A stretch of DNA of 64,000 bases, taken from the NCBI RefSeq assembly GCF_000169435.1, contig NZ_AAYB01000002.1:851646-915645 (forward strand), in the 5' to 3' direction. Shown here piece by piece: positions 36,050-46,761 of the stretch; the stretch's first letter is position 1, and each line of letters begins with the position of its first letter. The DNA is from Roseobacter sp. CCS2 (GTDB lineage: Bacteria; Pseudomonadota; Alphaproteobacteria; Rhodobacterales; Rhodobacteraceae). The translations under genes and the position numbers were made by a program. Below the pieces are notes generated by a model. That model did not search any database, was not told where the DNA came from, and saw only the letters and a list, made by a program, of their open reading frames with translations.

Positions 36050-38605
36050 GTGCAGCAACAGACGACATATGGGCCATTGACGCTGATCACACCCACCGCC
36101 GCCATGAAGGCATCGGTGCATGGTGGGCGTGCGAAGTGCTTGCAGCGTTTGGTGCGTCTGGATCTGCCAGTGCCTTTGACTGTTGCCCTGTCGTTTGACG
36201 CCGTCCACGAAGCGGCGATTGGCAATCTGCCTGATATGCAAGCGCTCTTGGCACCTTTCGGTGATGCCCCGCTTTTGTCAGTGCGCCCCTCTAGCCAGGA
36301 CCCCGATTGGGGTGGGCCAAGTGCAATTCTGAACGTGGGCATGAATGATGCGCGTCTGGCCGAACTGACCCAGCGGATCGGGGCTGAGGCGGCAACCAAG
36401 CTTTATCTGCGGTTCGTTCAGTCCTACGCAATCCACGTGGCCCGTCTGGACCCGGATGAGTTTTACCTGCCCGATGTTGCCGACGCCGCCAGCCTTAAGA
36501 CGATGCTGGATACGTTCGAATTGGAAACGGATGAAACCTTTCCCCAAAACCCTGCCGTGCAATTGGCCGAGGTGCTGCGGTCCATGGCCCGCGCATGGGA
36601 TGGCACAACGGCCCGCTTGCTGCGGCAGGCGAAAGGCGCGCCTGCGAACGCCGGGCTTGGCCTTGTGGTGCAGGCGATGGCTTTGGGTGCCGGGCAGGGC
36701 GAATGTGGGCAAGGTGTGATCCAGTTTGTCGACACTGCAACAGGTCAGCCCAAGGTTGTGGGCCGTTACCTGAGTGAAAGCAAAGGCCAAGGCGCTGAAG
36801 TGTCGCCCGATACTGAAGGTGCGATATATCTGACGCGCGACCCGCGTGGCCCCGCGCTTGAAGACATCTGCCCGGACCAATACGCGCAATTGGTATCCTA
36901 CGGTGATATCTGCCGCCGTCGCTTGCGCGAAGAAATGGAAGTGAAATTCACCCTGCAAGACGGTGGTGTCCAGATTTTGGATGCCGTGCGGGTACAGCGG
37001 ACCTCGCGTGCATCCGTCAAAATCGCGGTGGCTTTGGCCGAAGATGGCGTGATCCCGCGCGAAGAAGCCGTGATGCGGGTCAAACCGTCTGCCCTGTCAG
37101 AACTATTGCACAGACAGGTTGATCCGGATGCGGCCCGCGATGTGATCGTAGGTGGTATCGCCGCCAGCCCCGGTGCTGCATCCGGCCGGATCGTGTTAAC
37201 CGCGCATGAGGCACAAGCCAGTGCCGCACGCGGTGAACCTTGTGTGCTGGTCCGGCGTGAAACCACACCAGAAGACATTCGCGGCATGCATGCTGCCAGC
37301 GCTGTCCTGACCATGCGCGGTGGTGTCACAAGCCACGCCGCCGTGATCGGGCGCGGCATTGGTTTGCCGTGTGTCGTTGGCGCGTCGGATCTGACGATTG
37401 ATCGCAAGAATGCCCAGATCGTCGGCGTTGATGGCCGCAAGTTCAAAGCCGGTGACATGATTACGGTTGATGGCAGCACTGGTCAGGTTTTGGCAGGCCA
37501 GCCCCCCATGCTGGAAGCCGCCCTTGATAGTGCGTTTCAGACGTTGCTTGAATGGGCCGACGAATTCCGTGATATCGGCGTGCGCGCCAATGCAGATACC
37601 CCTGCGGATGCCCAGACAGCGCAGAATTTTGCCGCCGAAGGGATCGGTCTTTGTCGCACAGAGCATATGTTCTTTGATGGCGACCGTTTGGGCGTGATGC
37701 GCGAGATGATTTTTGCCGAAGAAAGCAAAGACCGAAGCGCTGTTCTGGATCGCCTACTGCCAATGCAACGCGCCGATTTTCAAGCGCTGTTCGAGATTAT
37801 GGCAGGCAAAACGGTTTGCGTGCGCCTTTTTGACCCACCCTTGCATGAATTCCTGCCATCCGACAAAGCAGGTATGCGTGACTTGGCAGAGCAAGTCGCG
37901 TTGCCATTGCCAGAGGTGATCGAACGGGTCGATGCGTTGGCAGAATACAACCCCATGCTTGGCATGCGGGGTGTCCGCCTTGGTATCGCGATACCGGAAA
38001 TTTATGACATGCAGGCCCGGGCCATTTTTGAAGCGATGGTCGCGGTCGGCCAGAAGGGTATCTCGATCAACGTAGAGATTATGATCCCGTTGGTCAGTGC
38101 CATGCGCGAGGTTGAATTGCAAAAGGCCCGTATCGGTGGTGTCGCGAATGCCGTGCAGGCCAAGCATAAATACGGGGTGGATTACCGCCTTGGCGTCATG
38201 GTCGAAACGCCGCGCGCGGCCTTGCGCGCGCAGGATATCGCTGAACATGCGGAGTTTCTGTCTTTTGGCACGAATGACCTGACCCAGATGACCTATGGTT
38301 TGTCGCGCGATGATGCAGGTCGCTTTATGTCGTCCTATGTGCAGCAGGGCGTCTATGCCGAAGATCCGTTCCATACCCTTGATCTTGAAGGTGTTGGCGA
38401 ATTGATTTCGCTGGGCGCGGCGCGCGGGCGCCTGGGCCGCCCGGACGTTGTGTTGTCGCTTTGCGGGGAACATGGCGGCGATCGGTCTGCTATTGCGTTC
38501 TGTCGTGCGCAACAGTTCGATTATATCTCGTGTTCACCGTTCCGCGTGCCTGTTGCGCGACTCACTGCCGCGCAGCTGGCATTGGCCGACCGGGTGTCAC
38601 TCTGA
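36050..38605 (+). CDS. Pyruvate phosphate dikinase (short, divergent form)
   Basis: Interconverts pyruvate and phosphoenolpyruvate with ATP and phosphate. The swivelling phosphohistidine motif is MRGGVTSHAAVIGRGIG (His in TSHAA), and the PEP-domain Cys is in LCGEHGGDR near the C-terminus. The N-terminal ATP-grasp part is shortened: it starts at HGGRAKCLQRL, and the usual MPGMMDT block is replaced by DWGGPSAILNV. At 851 aa it is slightly short of typical PPDK. The start is a GTG with a weak ribosome site; the internal Met19 is an alternative. Whether it makes PEP or is a paralogue with altered nucleotide use is open. Confidence 0.87.
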   Translation: MQQQTTYGPLTLITPTAAMKASVHGGRAKCLQRLVRLDLPVPLTVALSFDAVHEAAIGNLPDMQALLAPFGDAPLLSVRPSSQDPDWGGPSAILNVGMNDARLAELTQRIGAEAATKLYLRFVQSYAIHVARLDPDEFYLPDVADAASLKTMLDTFELETDETFPQNPAVQLAEVLRSMARAWDGTTARLLRQAKGAPANAGLGLVVQAMALGAGQGECGQGVIQFVDTATGQPKVVGRYLSESKGQGAEVSPDTEGAIYLTRDPRGPALEDICPDQYAQLVSYGDICRRRLREEMEVKFTLQDGGVQILDAVRVQRTSRASVKIAVALAEDGVIPREEAVMRVKPSALSELLHRQVDPDAARDVIVGGIAASPGAASGRIVLTAHEAQASAARGEPCVLVRRETTPEDIRGMHAASAVLTMRGGVTSHAAVIGRGIGLPCVVGASDLTIDRKNAQIVGVDGRKFKAGDMITVDGSTGQVLAGQPPMLEAALDSAFQTLLEWADEFRDIGVRANADTPADAQTAQNFAAEGIGLCRTEHMFFDGDRLGVMREMIFAEESKDRSAVLDRLLPMQRADFQALFEIMAGKTVCVRLFDPPLHEFLPSDKAGMRDLAEQVALPLPEVIERVDALAEYNPMLGMRGVRLGIAIPEIYDMQARAIFEAMVAVGQKGISINVEIMIPLVSAMREVELQKARIGGVANAVQAKHKYGVDYRLGVMVETPRAALRAQDIAEHAEFLSFGTNDLTQMTYGLSRDDAGRFMSSYVQQGVYAEDPFHTLDLEGVGELISLGAARGRLGRPDVVLSLCGEHGGDRSAIAFCRAQQFDYISCSPFRVPVARLTAAQLALADRVSL

Positions 38606-38748
38606 CGCAATACCAGATGTTGTGGCATATATGCCGCAGGATTCCGCATTTTGGGAAATAGTCCTGCCGCTCAAGCCAAGTGTGTTGCGCCATTCAGAAC
38701 AGTTCAGGCCGAGGGGTAGACCTTTTGGCAGGTTTCCCTTAAGGACAG

Positions 38749-38762
38749 CCGCGCTAGCGCGG
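38749..38762. repeat. Palindrome CCGCGCTAGCGCGG
   Basis: Perfect 14-base palindrome 34 bases before the SleB-like gene start, in a 190-base gap. No T-tract follows, so it may be a leader hairpin or a binding site. Confidence 0.35.
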
Positions 38763-38795
38763 AGCAATCCCGCGTCATTTCCTGGGTGGGAAAAA

Positions 38796-39464
38796 ATGAC
38801 TGTTATGAAGGCAATTTATGCCGCTATTTTTGCGGCAACTTTTTGTATTGCGGCAACCTCGGCTGCCGCTGATGAACTTTTGGCGAACCGTTTGGGTGCC
38901 ATTTTGGGCCAGGAACGTGACGCATTGTCGGCCGTGCCGGAAAGCCGCGCGAATACGCTGACCAGCTTGCCACCGGCGCAAGAAAGCGACGTGGTGACGC
39001 GCAGCGGTATTGTTTACAATCGTGATTTTCTATCGGCGCTGCCTGTGGCCGATGGCGGCGAAAACTGGCAGTGCCTGGCCGAAGCGCTTTACTTCGAAGC
39101 GCGTGGCGAAAGCGTACGTGGTATGTTTGCTGTTGGTGAGGTGATCCTGAACCGCGTTGATAGCAATGCTTACCCTGACACCTTGTGCGCCGTGATCAAC
39201 CAAGGCACAGGGCGCAAGTATGCTTGCCAGTTCACATACACCTGCGATGGCAGACCAGAGACAATCGGCGAACCACGCTCTTGGGAACGTGTTGGCAAAG
39301 TGGCCCGCATCCTGATTGACGGTGCGCCGCGCGCTTTGACAGGTGGTGCCACGCATTATCACACGAAAGCCGTGAACCCATCTTGGGCGCAGCGCTATCC
39401 GCGCGTTGCCGAGATTGGTTTTCACTACTTTTACCGCCAACCAGTGCGCACCGCGTCAAACTAA
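38796..39464 (+). CDS. SleB/CwlJ-type cell wall hydrolase, exported
   Basis: A 222-aa protein with a Sec signal (AIYAAIFAATFCIAATSAAA) and a C-terminal Hydrolase_2 (SleB/CwlJ) domain. The catalytic Glu is in ALYFEARGE, and VGEVILNRV, CQFTY and GATHYHTKAVNPSW are the other family blocks. It is predicted to cut peptidoglycan in the periplasm. The open frame begins at 38448 inside the preceding gene, but GGTGGG and the signal peptide support ATG 38796. A strong terminator follows. Confidence 0.9.
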   Translation: MTVMKAIYAAIFAATFCIAATSAAADELLANRLGAILGQERDALSAVPESRANTLTSLPPAQESDVVTRSGIVYNRDFLSALPVADGGENWQCLAEALYFEARGESVRGMFAVGEVILNRVDSNAYPDTLCAVINQGTGRKYACQFTYTCDGRPETIGEPRSWERVGKVARILIDGAPRALTGGATHYHTKAVNPSWAQRYPRVAEIGFHYFYRQPVRTASN

Positions 39465-39512
39465 GGTCGCATGAACAAGGGCAGGTGTCGTCACTGACGC
39501 TTGCCGGTTTTG

Positions 39513-39546
39513 AATACCCCTTGTATCTCACGAGGGGTATTTTTTT
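39513..39546 (+). terminator. Rho-independent terminator after the SleB-like gene
   Basis: An 11-bp stem with one T-G pair (arms 39513-39523 and 39531-39541) and loop TATCTCA is followed by TTTTT. It separates the hydrolase from the folB operon. Confidence 0.88.
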
Positions 39547-39560
39547 GTGATGGATGCCCC

Positions 39561-40481
39561 ATGACCGATGACATTCGCCTTGCCTTTGCCCACCCAAGCG
39601 AACGGGCAGAGGCCAGCAGCCAAACACCCTGCGACCGGATATCCCTGCGCGACTACATCGTTGAGGTCGAAATCGGCGCATTCCAACAAGAGCGCGGTAC
39701 GTTGCAGCGGGTCCGCTTTAACGTGGTGGTTGAGGTGTTACCGCTAAGCGGGCCCATCGACGATGATGTGGACCGCATTTTATCATACGACAAAGTGACC
39801 GAAGCCATCAGCGTTGAGTTGGAGGCAGAGCGCATCAACTTGCTTGAAACCCTTGCCGGGCGCGTGGCCGAGCGTATCCTGCTTGAGCCACAAGCCGAGC
39901 GCGTTTTTGTGCGGATTGAAAAACTTGATCGTGGACCGTTTTCCTTGGGGGTTGAAATTGTCCGTTCGCGTGATGGTGTCAGCCTCGCCGGACAAGAACA
40001 TATTGAGGCACCGCATCCGCGTATAGTCTATCTGTCGAATGCGGCAATCCAGAGCGCGCATTTAAAGGATTGGATTGATCAACTGGCGCAAATGGATGCG
40101 CCTTTGATCATCTGTGTCGGTGCCCCTGATGTGGCAGCCCCGAAAGCCGGCAATGCATTGGCGCAACGCCGGATTGACCTTCTGGCGATTGAACAAAACG
40201 CTTGGGCACTGGCCGCCCGCAATCGGCGTTGCATGGTGGTGGGCACACGCACCGAACTGGATTGGGCGATGAAGAACGACCAGATTTGCATCTGGGCCCC
40301 TTCGAAAATCGTTTTGGATGCGGTTGATGGCCCTTCGGCCAGCCCGCGCGATGCTGTGGCATTGGTTGCATGGTTCGCCAGCGACATGATGGCGAAAGAG
40401 CTTTTGGTGATTGGCGATACTGCACCCCAAACTGATGTGTCCGCGCGGGCGATCACCTCAGACACAAAAGACCTGATATGA
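39561..40481 (+). CDS. folB: Dihydroneopterin aldolase fused to a kinase-like C-terminal domain
   Basis: The N-terminal part (about 25-145) is dihydroneopterin aldolase, which cleaves dihydroneopterin to 6-hydroxymethyl-dihydropterin. Glu44 in QQERG and Lys121 in RIEKLDRGP match the catalytic residues. The C-terminal 155 residues look like the small amino-acid-kinase fold of the MfnE/uridylate-kinase type: AQRRIDLLAIEQNAWAL, ICIWAPSKIVL and SPRDAVALVAWFASDMMAKE. Its Gly-rich ATP loop is reduced to ICVGAPD, so kinase activity is doubtful. FolB alone is about 120 aa; this is 306. It overlaps folP by ATGA. Confidence 0.88.
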   Translation: MTDDIRLAFAHPSERAEASSQTPCDRISLRDYIVEVEIGAFQQERGTLQRVRFNVVVEVLPLSGPIDDDVDRILSYDKVTEAISVELEAERINLLETLAGRVAERILLEPQAERVFVRIEKLDRGPFSLGVEIVRSRDGVSLAGQEHIEAPHPRIVYLSNAAIQSAHLKDWIDQLAQMDAPLIICVGAPDVAAPKAGNALAQRRIDLLAIEQNAWALAARNRRCMVVGTRTELDWAMKNDQICIWAPSKIVLDAVDGPSASPRDAVALVAWFASDMMAKELLVIGDTAPQTDVSARAITSDTKDLI

Positions 40482-41491
40482 CCTTATATTACCGCCCCAT
40501 TGCACGCTTTGGCGACGTACCAACGCCGCGCAGCTTTCCCCTTGCTGGCGGCTTGTGCTGGTTTGACACGGTCGTGGCCCACGAACGTGGTGGTGGTATG
40601 CAGCCTGTGCCAGCTGGTGAGGTGCCCGCTGATATATTGGACAATATCGTCCGTGCACGTGCGCCAATAGCCGGGATGGTGATGACCGGCCCACGCCTGA
40701 TGGGTATCTTGAATGTGACCCCGGACAGCTTTTCCGATGGCGGACAATTTAACGCGCCAGAACGCGCATTGGAACACGCCATTGCCATGCGGTCTGACGG
40801 GGCAGAGATTATTGATGTCGGTGGTGAAAGCACGCGCCCAGGTGCGGCTGAAGTACAAACCAAAGACGAAATTGCGCGGACCGCCCCTGTGATTGCAGCA
40901 ATCCGCGCCCAAAGCGATGTGCCGATTTCGATAGACACCCGCAAAGCTGAGGTAGGACGCGCCGCATTGGCCGCTGGTGCCACGCTGGTGAATGATGTCG
41001 CAGCTTTCACCTTTGATCCCGAACTGGCGTCAGTTGCCGCAAAAGCCGGGACGCCCGTTTGCGTGATGCATGCACAAGGTTCCCCACAGACGATGCAGGA
41101 TGATCCCAGCTATGACGATGTTTTGTTGGACGTTTATGATTTCTTGAGTGACAGGGTCGAAGCGGCTGTGGCGGCCGGTATCCCACACGATCAGATCGTG
41201 GTCGATCCCGGCATTGGCTTTGGCAAGACATTGGAACACAACCTGATCCTGTTGCGCGGCATTGCGATTTTTCACGCACTTGGCTGTCCCATTCTGTTGG
41301 GTGCCTCACGTAAACGCTTTATCGGCACGATCGGTGGCGGTACGGACGCGCGCGACCGTGTCGGCGGTTCTGTGTCTGTCGCCCTTTTTGCGGCAAGGCA
41401 GGGCGTGCAAATCCTGCGGGTTCACGATATATTCGCCACGAAACAAGCTTTAGACTTGGAATGGGCAATCGGCGGGGCAGCAATGACATGA
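40478..41491 (+). CDS. folP: Dihydropteroate synthase
   Basis: Joins 6-hydroxymethyl-dihydropterin diphosphate to p-aminobenzoate, the target of sulfonamides. The signature [15 protein letters not shown] lies near residue 70, [10 protein letters not shown] near 110, and PGIGFGKT and [11 protein letters not shown] follow. At 337 aa it carries an N-terminal extension of about 65 residues ([15 protein letters not shown]...) not present in E. coli FolP. The ATG overlaps the folB stop (ATGA), and the stop overlaps the glmM ATG, so the three genes are one coupled operon. Confidence 0.96.
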   Translation: MTLYYRPIARFGDVPTPRSFPLAGGLCWFDTVVAHERGGGMQPVPAGEVPADILDNIVRARAPIAGMVMTGPRLMGILNVTPDSFSDGGQFNAPERALEHAIAMRSDGAEIIDVGGESTRPGAAEVQTKDEIARTAPVIAAIRAQSDVPISIDTRKAEVGRAALAAGATLVNDVAAFTFDPELASVAAKAGTPVCVMHAQGSPQTMQDDPSYDDVLLDVYDFLSDRVEAAVAAGIPHDQIVVDPGIGFGKTLEHNLILLRGIAIFHALGCPILLGASRKRFIGTIGGGTDARDRVGGSVSVALFAARQGVQILRVHDIFATKQALDLEWAIGGAAMT

Positions 41492-42831
41492 CACGCAAAT
41501 TCTTTGGGACCGACGGTGTGCGCGGCAAAGCGAATACACATCCGATGACAGCTGATATGGCGCTTAAGATCGGTGCGGCGGCTGGACGATACTTTCGTAA
41601 TGATGGCTCAAACGGGCACCGGGTGGTGATCGGGAAAGATACGCGTCTGTCCGGATATATGTTTGAAAACGCTTTGACGGCGGGTTTGACCAGCACTGGT
41701 ATGAATGTGCTGCTGTTGGGGCCTGTGCCAACACCCGCGGTGGGTTTGCTGACCACATCCATGCGCGCCGATGTGGGCATCATGATTTCTGCCAGTCACA
41801 ATCCCCACCATGACAACGGCATCAAGTTCTTTGGCCCGGACGGTTTCAAACTGTCCGATGAGGCAGAGACCGAAATCGAGACGCTGATCGCAAGCGAGAT
41901 TGAACCCGCGAAAGCACAGAATATTGGCCGGGCCAAACGGATTGACGATGGCCGCTTCCGCTATGCGGAACGTATCAAATCGACATTCCCTGCGGGGATG
42001 CGCCTTGATGGGCTAAAGGTCGTCATTGATTGTGCCAATGGGGCGGCATACCGCGTGGCCCCCGAAGTGCTGTGGGAATTGGGCGCGACTGTGATCCCTG
42101 TGGGGGTCAGTCCTGATGGTTTCAACATCAACGATGGATGTGGCTCGACCAGCACCGCAGCGGCCTCAAAAGCGATCCTTGAAGAGGGTGCGCATGTGGG
42201 TATCTGTCTTGATGGTGACGCTGATCGGGTGATGATCCTTGATGAAAAAGGGCAAGTCGCTGATGGGGATCAGCTGATGGCCCTGATGGCGGGGCGCTGG
42301 GCTGACCAAGATCGCTTGAACGGCGGTACTTTGGTTGCGACGGTCATGTCGAACCTGGGGTTAGAGCGTTATCTGGACGGGCGTGGTTTGCATCTTACGC
42401 GCACGGCGGTCGGTGACCGCTATGTGGTAGAGGCGATGCGTGCAAACGGATGGAACCTTGGGGGCGAACAGTCCGGTCACATTGTGATGACGGATTTTGC
42501 AACTACCGGCGATGGTCTTTTGGCAGGTTTGCAGTTTCTGGCGGCGATGATTGAGACGGGTCAGCCTGCCAGTGCGCTGACCAAAAGCTTTGAAACCGTG
42601 CCGCAGATGCTTAAGAACGTGCGCTACGCCGCAGGGCAGGATCCGCTTGGCGCGGAACTGGTTCAGAAATCCATCGCTGATGGCGAAAGCAAATTGGTGG
42701 GCAAAGGCCGTTTGCTGATCCGCAAATCCGGCACAGAGCCTTTGATCCGCGTTATGGCAGAATGCGAAGATGATGCGCTTTTGGCGCAAGTCGTTGACGG
42801 TATTGTCGCCGAAGTGGAAGCTGCCGTTTAA
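41488..42831 (+). CDS. glmM: Phosphoglucosamine mutase
   Basis: Converts glucosamine-6-phosphate to glucosamine-1-phosphate for UDP-GlcNAc synthesis. The N-terminus is [12 protein letters not shown], the phosphoserine is Ser103 in [12 protein letters not shown], the metal loop is DGDADR, the sugar loop is GGEQSGH, and the phosphate loop is [11 protein letters not shown]. At 447 aa the length is normal. It starts at the ATGA overlap with folP; the frame extends upstream to 41461 inside folP. The stop overlaps the convergent DMT transporter by 4 bases. Confidence 0.98.
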   Translation: MTRKFFGTDGVRGKANTHPMTADMALKIGAAAGRYFRNDGSNGHRVVIGKDTRLSGYMFENALTAGLTSTGMNVLLLGPVPTPAVGLLTTSMRADVGIMISASHNPHHDNGIKFFGPDGFKLSDEAETEIETLIASEIEPAKAQNIGRAKRIDDGRFRYAERIKSTFPAGMRLDGLKVVIDCANGAAYRVAPEVLWELGATVIPVGVSPDGFNINDGCGSTSTAAASKAILEEGAHVGICLDGDADRVMILDEKGQVADGDQLMALMAGRWADQDRLNGGTLVATVMSNLGLERYLDGRGLHLTRTAVGDRYVVEAMRANGWNLGGEQSGHIVMTDFATTGDGLLAGLQFLAAMIETGQPASALTKSFETVPQMLKNVRYAAGQDPLGAELVQKSIADGESKLVGKGRLLIRKSGTEPLIRVMAECEDDALLAQVVDGIVAEVEAAV

Positions 42832-43727
42832 CGCGCAAAAAGCCTTTTAAGATTGCTCCACTGGCTGATGGCCAGACCAAGAAGGATCAGTCCAAGTGCC
42901 ACGAAAAAGCGCAGTGGCAGCACCTCGCTCAGTACCCATGCGCCAAATATCATCGACCACAGCGGGACTTGATAGTTGACCAAGGTCATGAAAATGGCAC
43001 CCGCCGACCGGATCGTCGCAACGCGGATCAATGCGGCAAGAGCCGTTGGAATGAACCCCAGCACAATAATAGCAACGGTAGGACGCATGTCGCCCACGCG
43101 AGGGACGCCTTCGACAATCAGCATCGCGGGGATCAGCGCAACGGCCCCAACGGTCAGCAAAAGTGCAGCCATTGTGATCGGGTCAATTGGCGGGCAGCGC
43201 CGCGTCATGATGCTGGACACTGCATAAGCGATTGACGCACCGATGCAGGCCAATTGGCCCAGCGGTTCCCATCCAGTGCCAAGACGCATTACACCGGGGC
43301 CAATCAGAACGGCGGCACCAATGAAGCCCAAGATCACACCCAAAGTATTACGGATACTCATCTTTTCGTCGGTAAAGATATGCGCAAGCGGTAAAACAAA
43401 TAAGGGCAATGCCGCCATTGAAATGCCGGCGAAGGCCGATGGCACATATTGCTGTCCCCAGCTAAGCAGCGCAAAGGGCAAAGCGGTGTTCAGCAATCCA
43501 ATCACGATAAGGTAACGGCGCATCGTTGGCGTAAATTCCGGCAAGGGGCGTTTGAGTACGGCCATGAGCCCAAGCAGTGCCGCAGCCCCCAATGTGGTGC
43601 GAGCGCAAGCGACGGTCAGCGGCCCGTATCCTTCCAACGCGATGGTAACCACCATGAAGGTCGCCCCCCAGATCAAGCCGAGTGCCGCGATGGACAGCCA
43701 ATTGGCTGATGTGGGTGCCGACGTCAT
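42828..43727 (-). CDS. EamA-type (DMT) transporter
   Basis: A 299-aa inner-membrane permease with ten predicted helices in two EamA repeats: the first begins [14 protein letters not shown], the second near [14 protein letters not shown]. The family exports amino acids, metabolites or drugs, and the substrate cannot be told from sequence. AAGGAA precedes the ATG. It lies downstream of ilvC on the same strand, but a strong hairpin separates them, so it is probably transcribed separately. Confidence 0.9.
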   Translation of the reverse strand: MTSAPTSANWLSIAALGLIWGATFMVVTIALEGYGPLTVACARTTLGAAALLGLMAVLKRPLPEFTPTMRRYLIVIGLLNTALPFALLSWGQQYVPSAFAGISMAALPLFVLPLAHIFTDEKMSIRNTLGVILGFIGAAVLIGPGVMRLGTGWEPLGQLACIGASIAYAVSSIMTRRCPPIDPITMAALLLTVGAVALIPAMLIVEGVPRVGDMRPTVAIIVLGFIPTALAALIRVATIRSAGAIFMTLVNYQVPLWSMIFGAWVLSEVLPLRFFVALGLILLGLAISQWSNLKRLFAR

Positions 43728-43746
43728 TCAAGTTTCCTTGCAGGCA

Positions 43747-43774
43747 AAAGGCCCGGGGCACGCCCCGGGCCTTT
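43747..43774 (-). terminator. Strong hairpin between ilvC and the DMT transporter
   Basis: A perfect 12-bp GC-rich stem (arms 43747-43758 and 43763-43774) with loop CACG. On the minus strand it follows ilvC, but only four T follow the stem. Confidence 0.75.
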
Positions 43775-43785
43775 GTGAGGTGTAA

Positions 43786-43803
43786 GGTGGATCATGATCC
43801 ACC
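43786..43803. repeat. Palindrome GGTGGATCATGATCCACC
   Basis: Perfect 18-base palindrome, extended by GTA/TAC across one mismatch, 12 bases after the ilvC stop. It resembles the palindrome after cobS (12989-13012) in core and position. Confidence 0.6.
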
Positions 43804-43814
43804 CTACATGTCGA

Positions 43815-44870
<1,056 letters not shown>

Positions 44871-44933
44871 TTATAGCCACTGTTTTGTATGGTGGGAGTG
44901 TTACATTATATATTTATTCGCTCAGATAGTGAT

Positions 44934-44952
44934 TGTTATGCGCTATATAACA
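44934..44952 (+). promoter_or_regulatory. Inverted repeat in the ilvC-lrp divergent region
   Basis: TGTTAT-N7-ATAACA with 6-bp arms lies 16 bases before the first Lrp gene in a very AT-rich spacer. It is a candidate Lrp/AsnC operator for self-regulation and ilvC control; not confirmed. Confidence 0.4.
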
Positions 44953-44968
44953 TTTTAACAGTATTTTT

Positions 44969-45424
44969 ATGCTTGATGATGTTGATCGCCGTTTATTGCG
45001 CCTTTTACAGGCGGACCCGACCCGTGGCGTGCCTGATTTGGCGGACGCGACAGGGCTGACACCCGCACGGATCACGCGCCGTCTGGACCGGTTGCGTGAA
45101 GACCGCATTTTGAAAAGCAGTCATGCCGTTATCAATTGGGCGGCCTTAGGTTATGCGGTCTCTGTTAGCCTGCGCATTACGTTGGACAAAACTGTTTCGC
45201 GCGCCTTTGATGAGTTTATCACAGCGGCCCGCCAAGTGCCTGAAGTGATTGAGATTCAAACCTTCTTGGGCCGTATTGATGTGCGCCTATCGCTCATCGC
45301 CAAAGACCTGCCGGATTATCAGCGGATTTACCGTGAACAGGTGCTGACCTTGCCGCACATCGCGGATATTGAGGCGCTGATGACTGTGGCTTCGGTCAAA
45401 TCAGACGAAAGCCTGCCGTTATGA
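44969..45424 (+). CDS. Lrp/AsnC family regulator 1
   Basis: A 151-aa transcription factor: an N-terminal winged HTH (LDDVDRRLLRLLQADPTRG, then TPARITRRLDRLREDRI), followed by a RAM effector domain (VPEVIEIQTFLGRIDVRLSLI). Members respond to amino acids. No Shine-Dalgarno precedes the ATG (AACAGTATTTTTATG), so the mRNA may be leaderless. The stop overlaps the ATG of a second Lrp gene (ATGA), and ilvC is divergent, suggesting control of branched-chain synthesis by a hetero-oligomer. The ligand is unknown. Confidence 0.92.
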   Translation: MLDDVDRRLLRLLQADPTRGVPDLADATGLTPARITRRLDRLREDRILKSSHAVINWAALGYAVSVSLRITLDKTVSRAFDEFITAARQVPEVIEIQTFLGRIDVRLSLIAKDLPDYQRIYREQVLTLPHIADIEALMTVASVKSDESLPL

Positions 45425-45873
45425 CGCCTGATGATCTGGATTTCGCAATTTTGCGTGCGTTATCAGCCAATGCTGATCAATCGACGAAACAATTGGGTCA
45501 AAAACTGGGGCTGAGCCAGCCTGCGACATGGCGGCGTATCAAGCGTTTGCAGGATGCAGGTGTTATTGCGGGGCGCAGGTTAGAGTTGGACGCCGAGAAG
45601 GTTGGCTTTGGTGTCACGGTTTTTCTGGGGGTCAAACTTGCCACAAAGGGTCGCGTCAGCCTTGAGGATTTTGAACGTGCCATTGGCGCCATTCCCGAAG
45701 TGCAGACCGTTGATCATGTGCTGGGCCTGTATGATTACCGTTTACGCGTTGTCGCCCGCGATCTTGCAGATTTTGAACGCGTCCTGCGCCGCCGCATTAT
45801 GACGATGCCGGGGGTCGGCGATGTTGAGGCAAATGTGCTTTTGTCAGAAGAGCGCAGGCCGGGCCCGATTTAA
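45421..45873 (+). CDS. Lrp/AsnC family regulator 2
   Basis: A 150-aa paralogue of the preceding regulator, with HTH (LSQPATWRRIKRLQDAGV) and RAM domain (IPEVQTVDHVLGLYDYRLRVV). The two differ clearly, so the pair is an old duplication rather than a recent one. Translation is coupled by the ATGA overlap. The pair probably forms one regulatory unit. The target is inferred from the divergent ilvC only. Confidence 0.92.
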   Translation: MTPDDLDFAILRALSANADQSTKQLGQKLGLSQPATWRRIKRLQDAGVIAGRRLELDAEKVGFGVTVFLGVKLATKGRVSLEDFERAIGAIPEVQTVDHVLGLYDYRLRVVARDLADFERVLRRRIMTMPGVGDVEANVLLSEERRPGPI

Positions 45874-45942
45874 TCTGCCGGTATTTACGATTTGCTGATG
45901 CTTTTGGTTCAGGGTCTGCGCCATGAATGCGGATCAGCACAA

Positions 45943-46680
45943 ATGAAAGAGTTTTTGAGCAGTTGGCGAGGCGTTTTTGCCGCAGCGACCTTAACGACGC
46001 TGGCAAGCATCTGCGTGTCGGTCTTGATGGTTTATTTTCTGTTCCAAGGTAACGATCTGCACGCGGCCCTTAGATTGGCGCCGGTCATTTCAGTTGTTAT
46101 CGCTTTTCCTGTTACGTTCTTCATCTGGTCGCAGGTGCGTAGTAATATTCAACTGAGTTTTGAACTGCAAAGAATTGTTGACCGCGACAGGTTAACGGAT
46201 GTGGCGACGCGCGATTTCTTCTTTGCGCGTATGCGTGGTGACCCCAATGCTTACGGTATTTCCCTGATGGTTGATATTGATTTCTTCAAGGTTGTGAATG
46301 ACACGTTTGGGCATATCGCCGGTGACAAGGTCATTAGCAGGGTCGCCGAAATACTGTATGAAAACACCCGTCCTGATGACATTGTCTGCCGTTTTGGCGG
46401 CGAAGAGTTCGTGATCTTCCTGCACCAACAAGACAAGGCTGATGGGTTTGCTATTGCTGAACGCATGCGTGAAGCAATTGCGGAAGAGGTGATCGAGTTC
46501 GACGGTCACAACCTGAGTGTCACCGTTTCAATCGGCGGTTCGCTCAAGGAACGTCTTAAAGATGTGGAATTTGCTATTCAGCAGGCGGATCAGGCGCTTT
46601 ATCAGGCCAAGGCAAATGGTCGAAACCGCACCGTCTTTGCGCCGTTGAAATCAGTGGATAAAGAAAATGCGGTGGCCTGA
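45943..46680 (+). CDS. Membrane diguanylate cyclase
   Basis: Makes cyclic di-GMP from GTP. The 245-aa protein has two N-terminal membrane helices (about 10-30 and 42-60) and a GGDEF domain. The active-site motif is GGEEF, so catalysis is expected. An inhibitory I-site RPDD lies five residues before it, allowing product feedback. The substrate-side DIDFFKVVND and GHIAGD are intact. There is no recognised sensor domain. The start is the ATG at 45943; the frame also opens at TTG 45892 and ATG 45898. Confidence 0.92.
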   Translation: MKEFLSSWRGVFAAATLTTLASICVSVLMVYFLFQGNDLHAALRLAPVISVVIAFPVTFFIWSQVRSNIQLSFELQRIVDRDRLTDVATRDFFFARMRGDPNAYGISLMVDIDFFKVVNDTFGHIAGDKVISRVAEILYENTRPDDIVCRFGGEEFVIFLHQQDKADGFAIAERMREAIAEEVIEFDGHNLSVTVSIGGSLKERLKDVEFAIQQADQALYQAKANGRNRTVFAPLKSVDKENAVA

Positions 46681-46761
46681 ACCAATGTGTTGTATACCGA
46701 AATAGGCTTTGCGTTGCCGCGCGTCAGGTACTAGCCATAGGCAAACGCGAAGGAGATGGCG

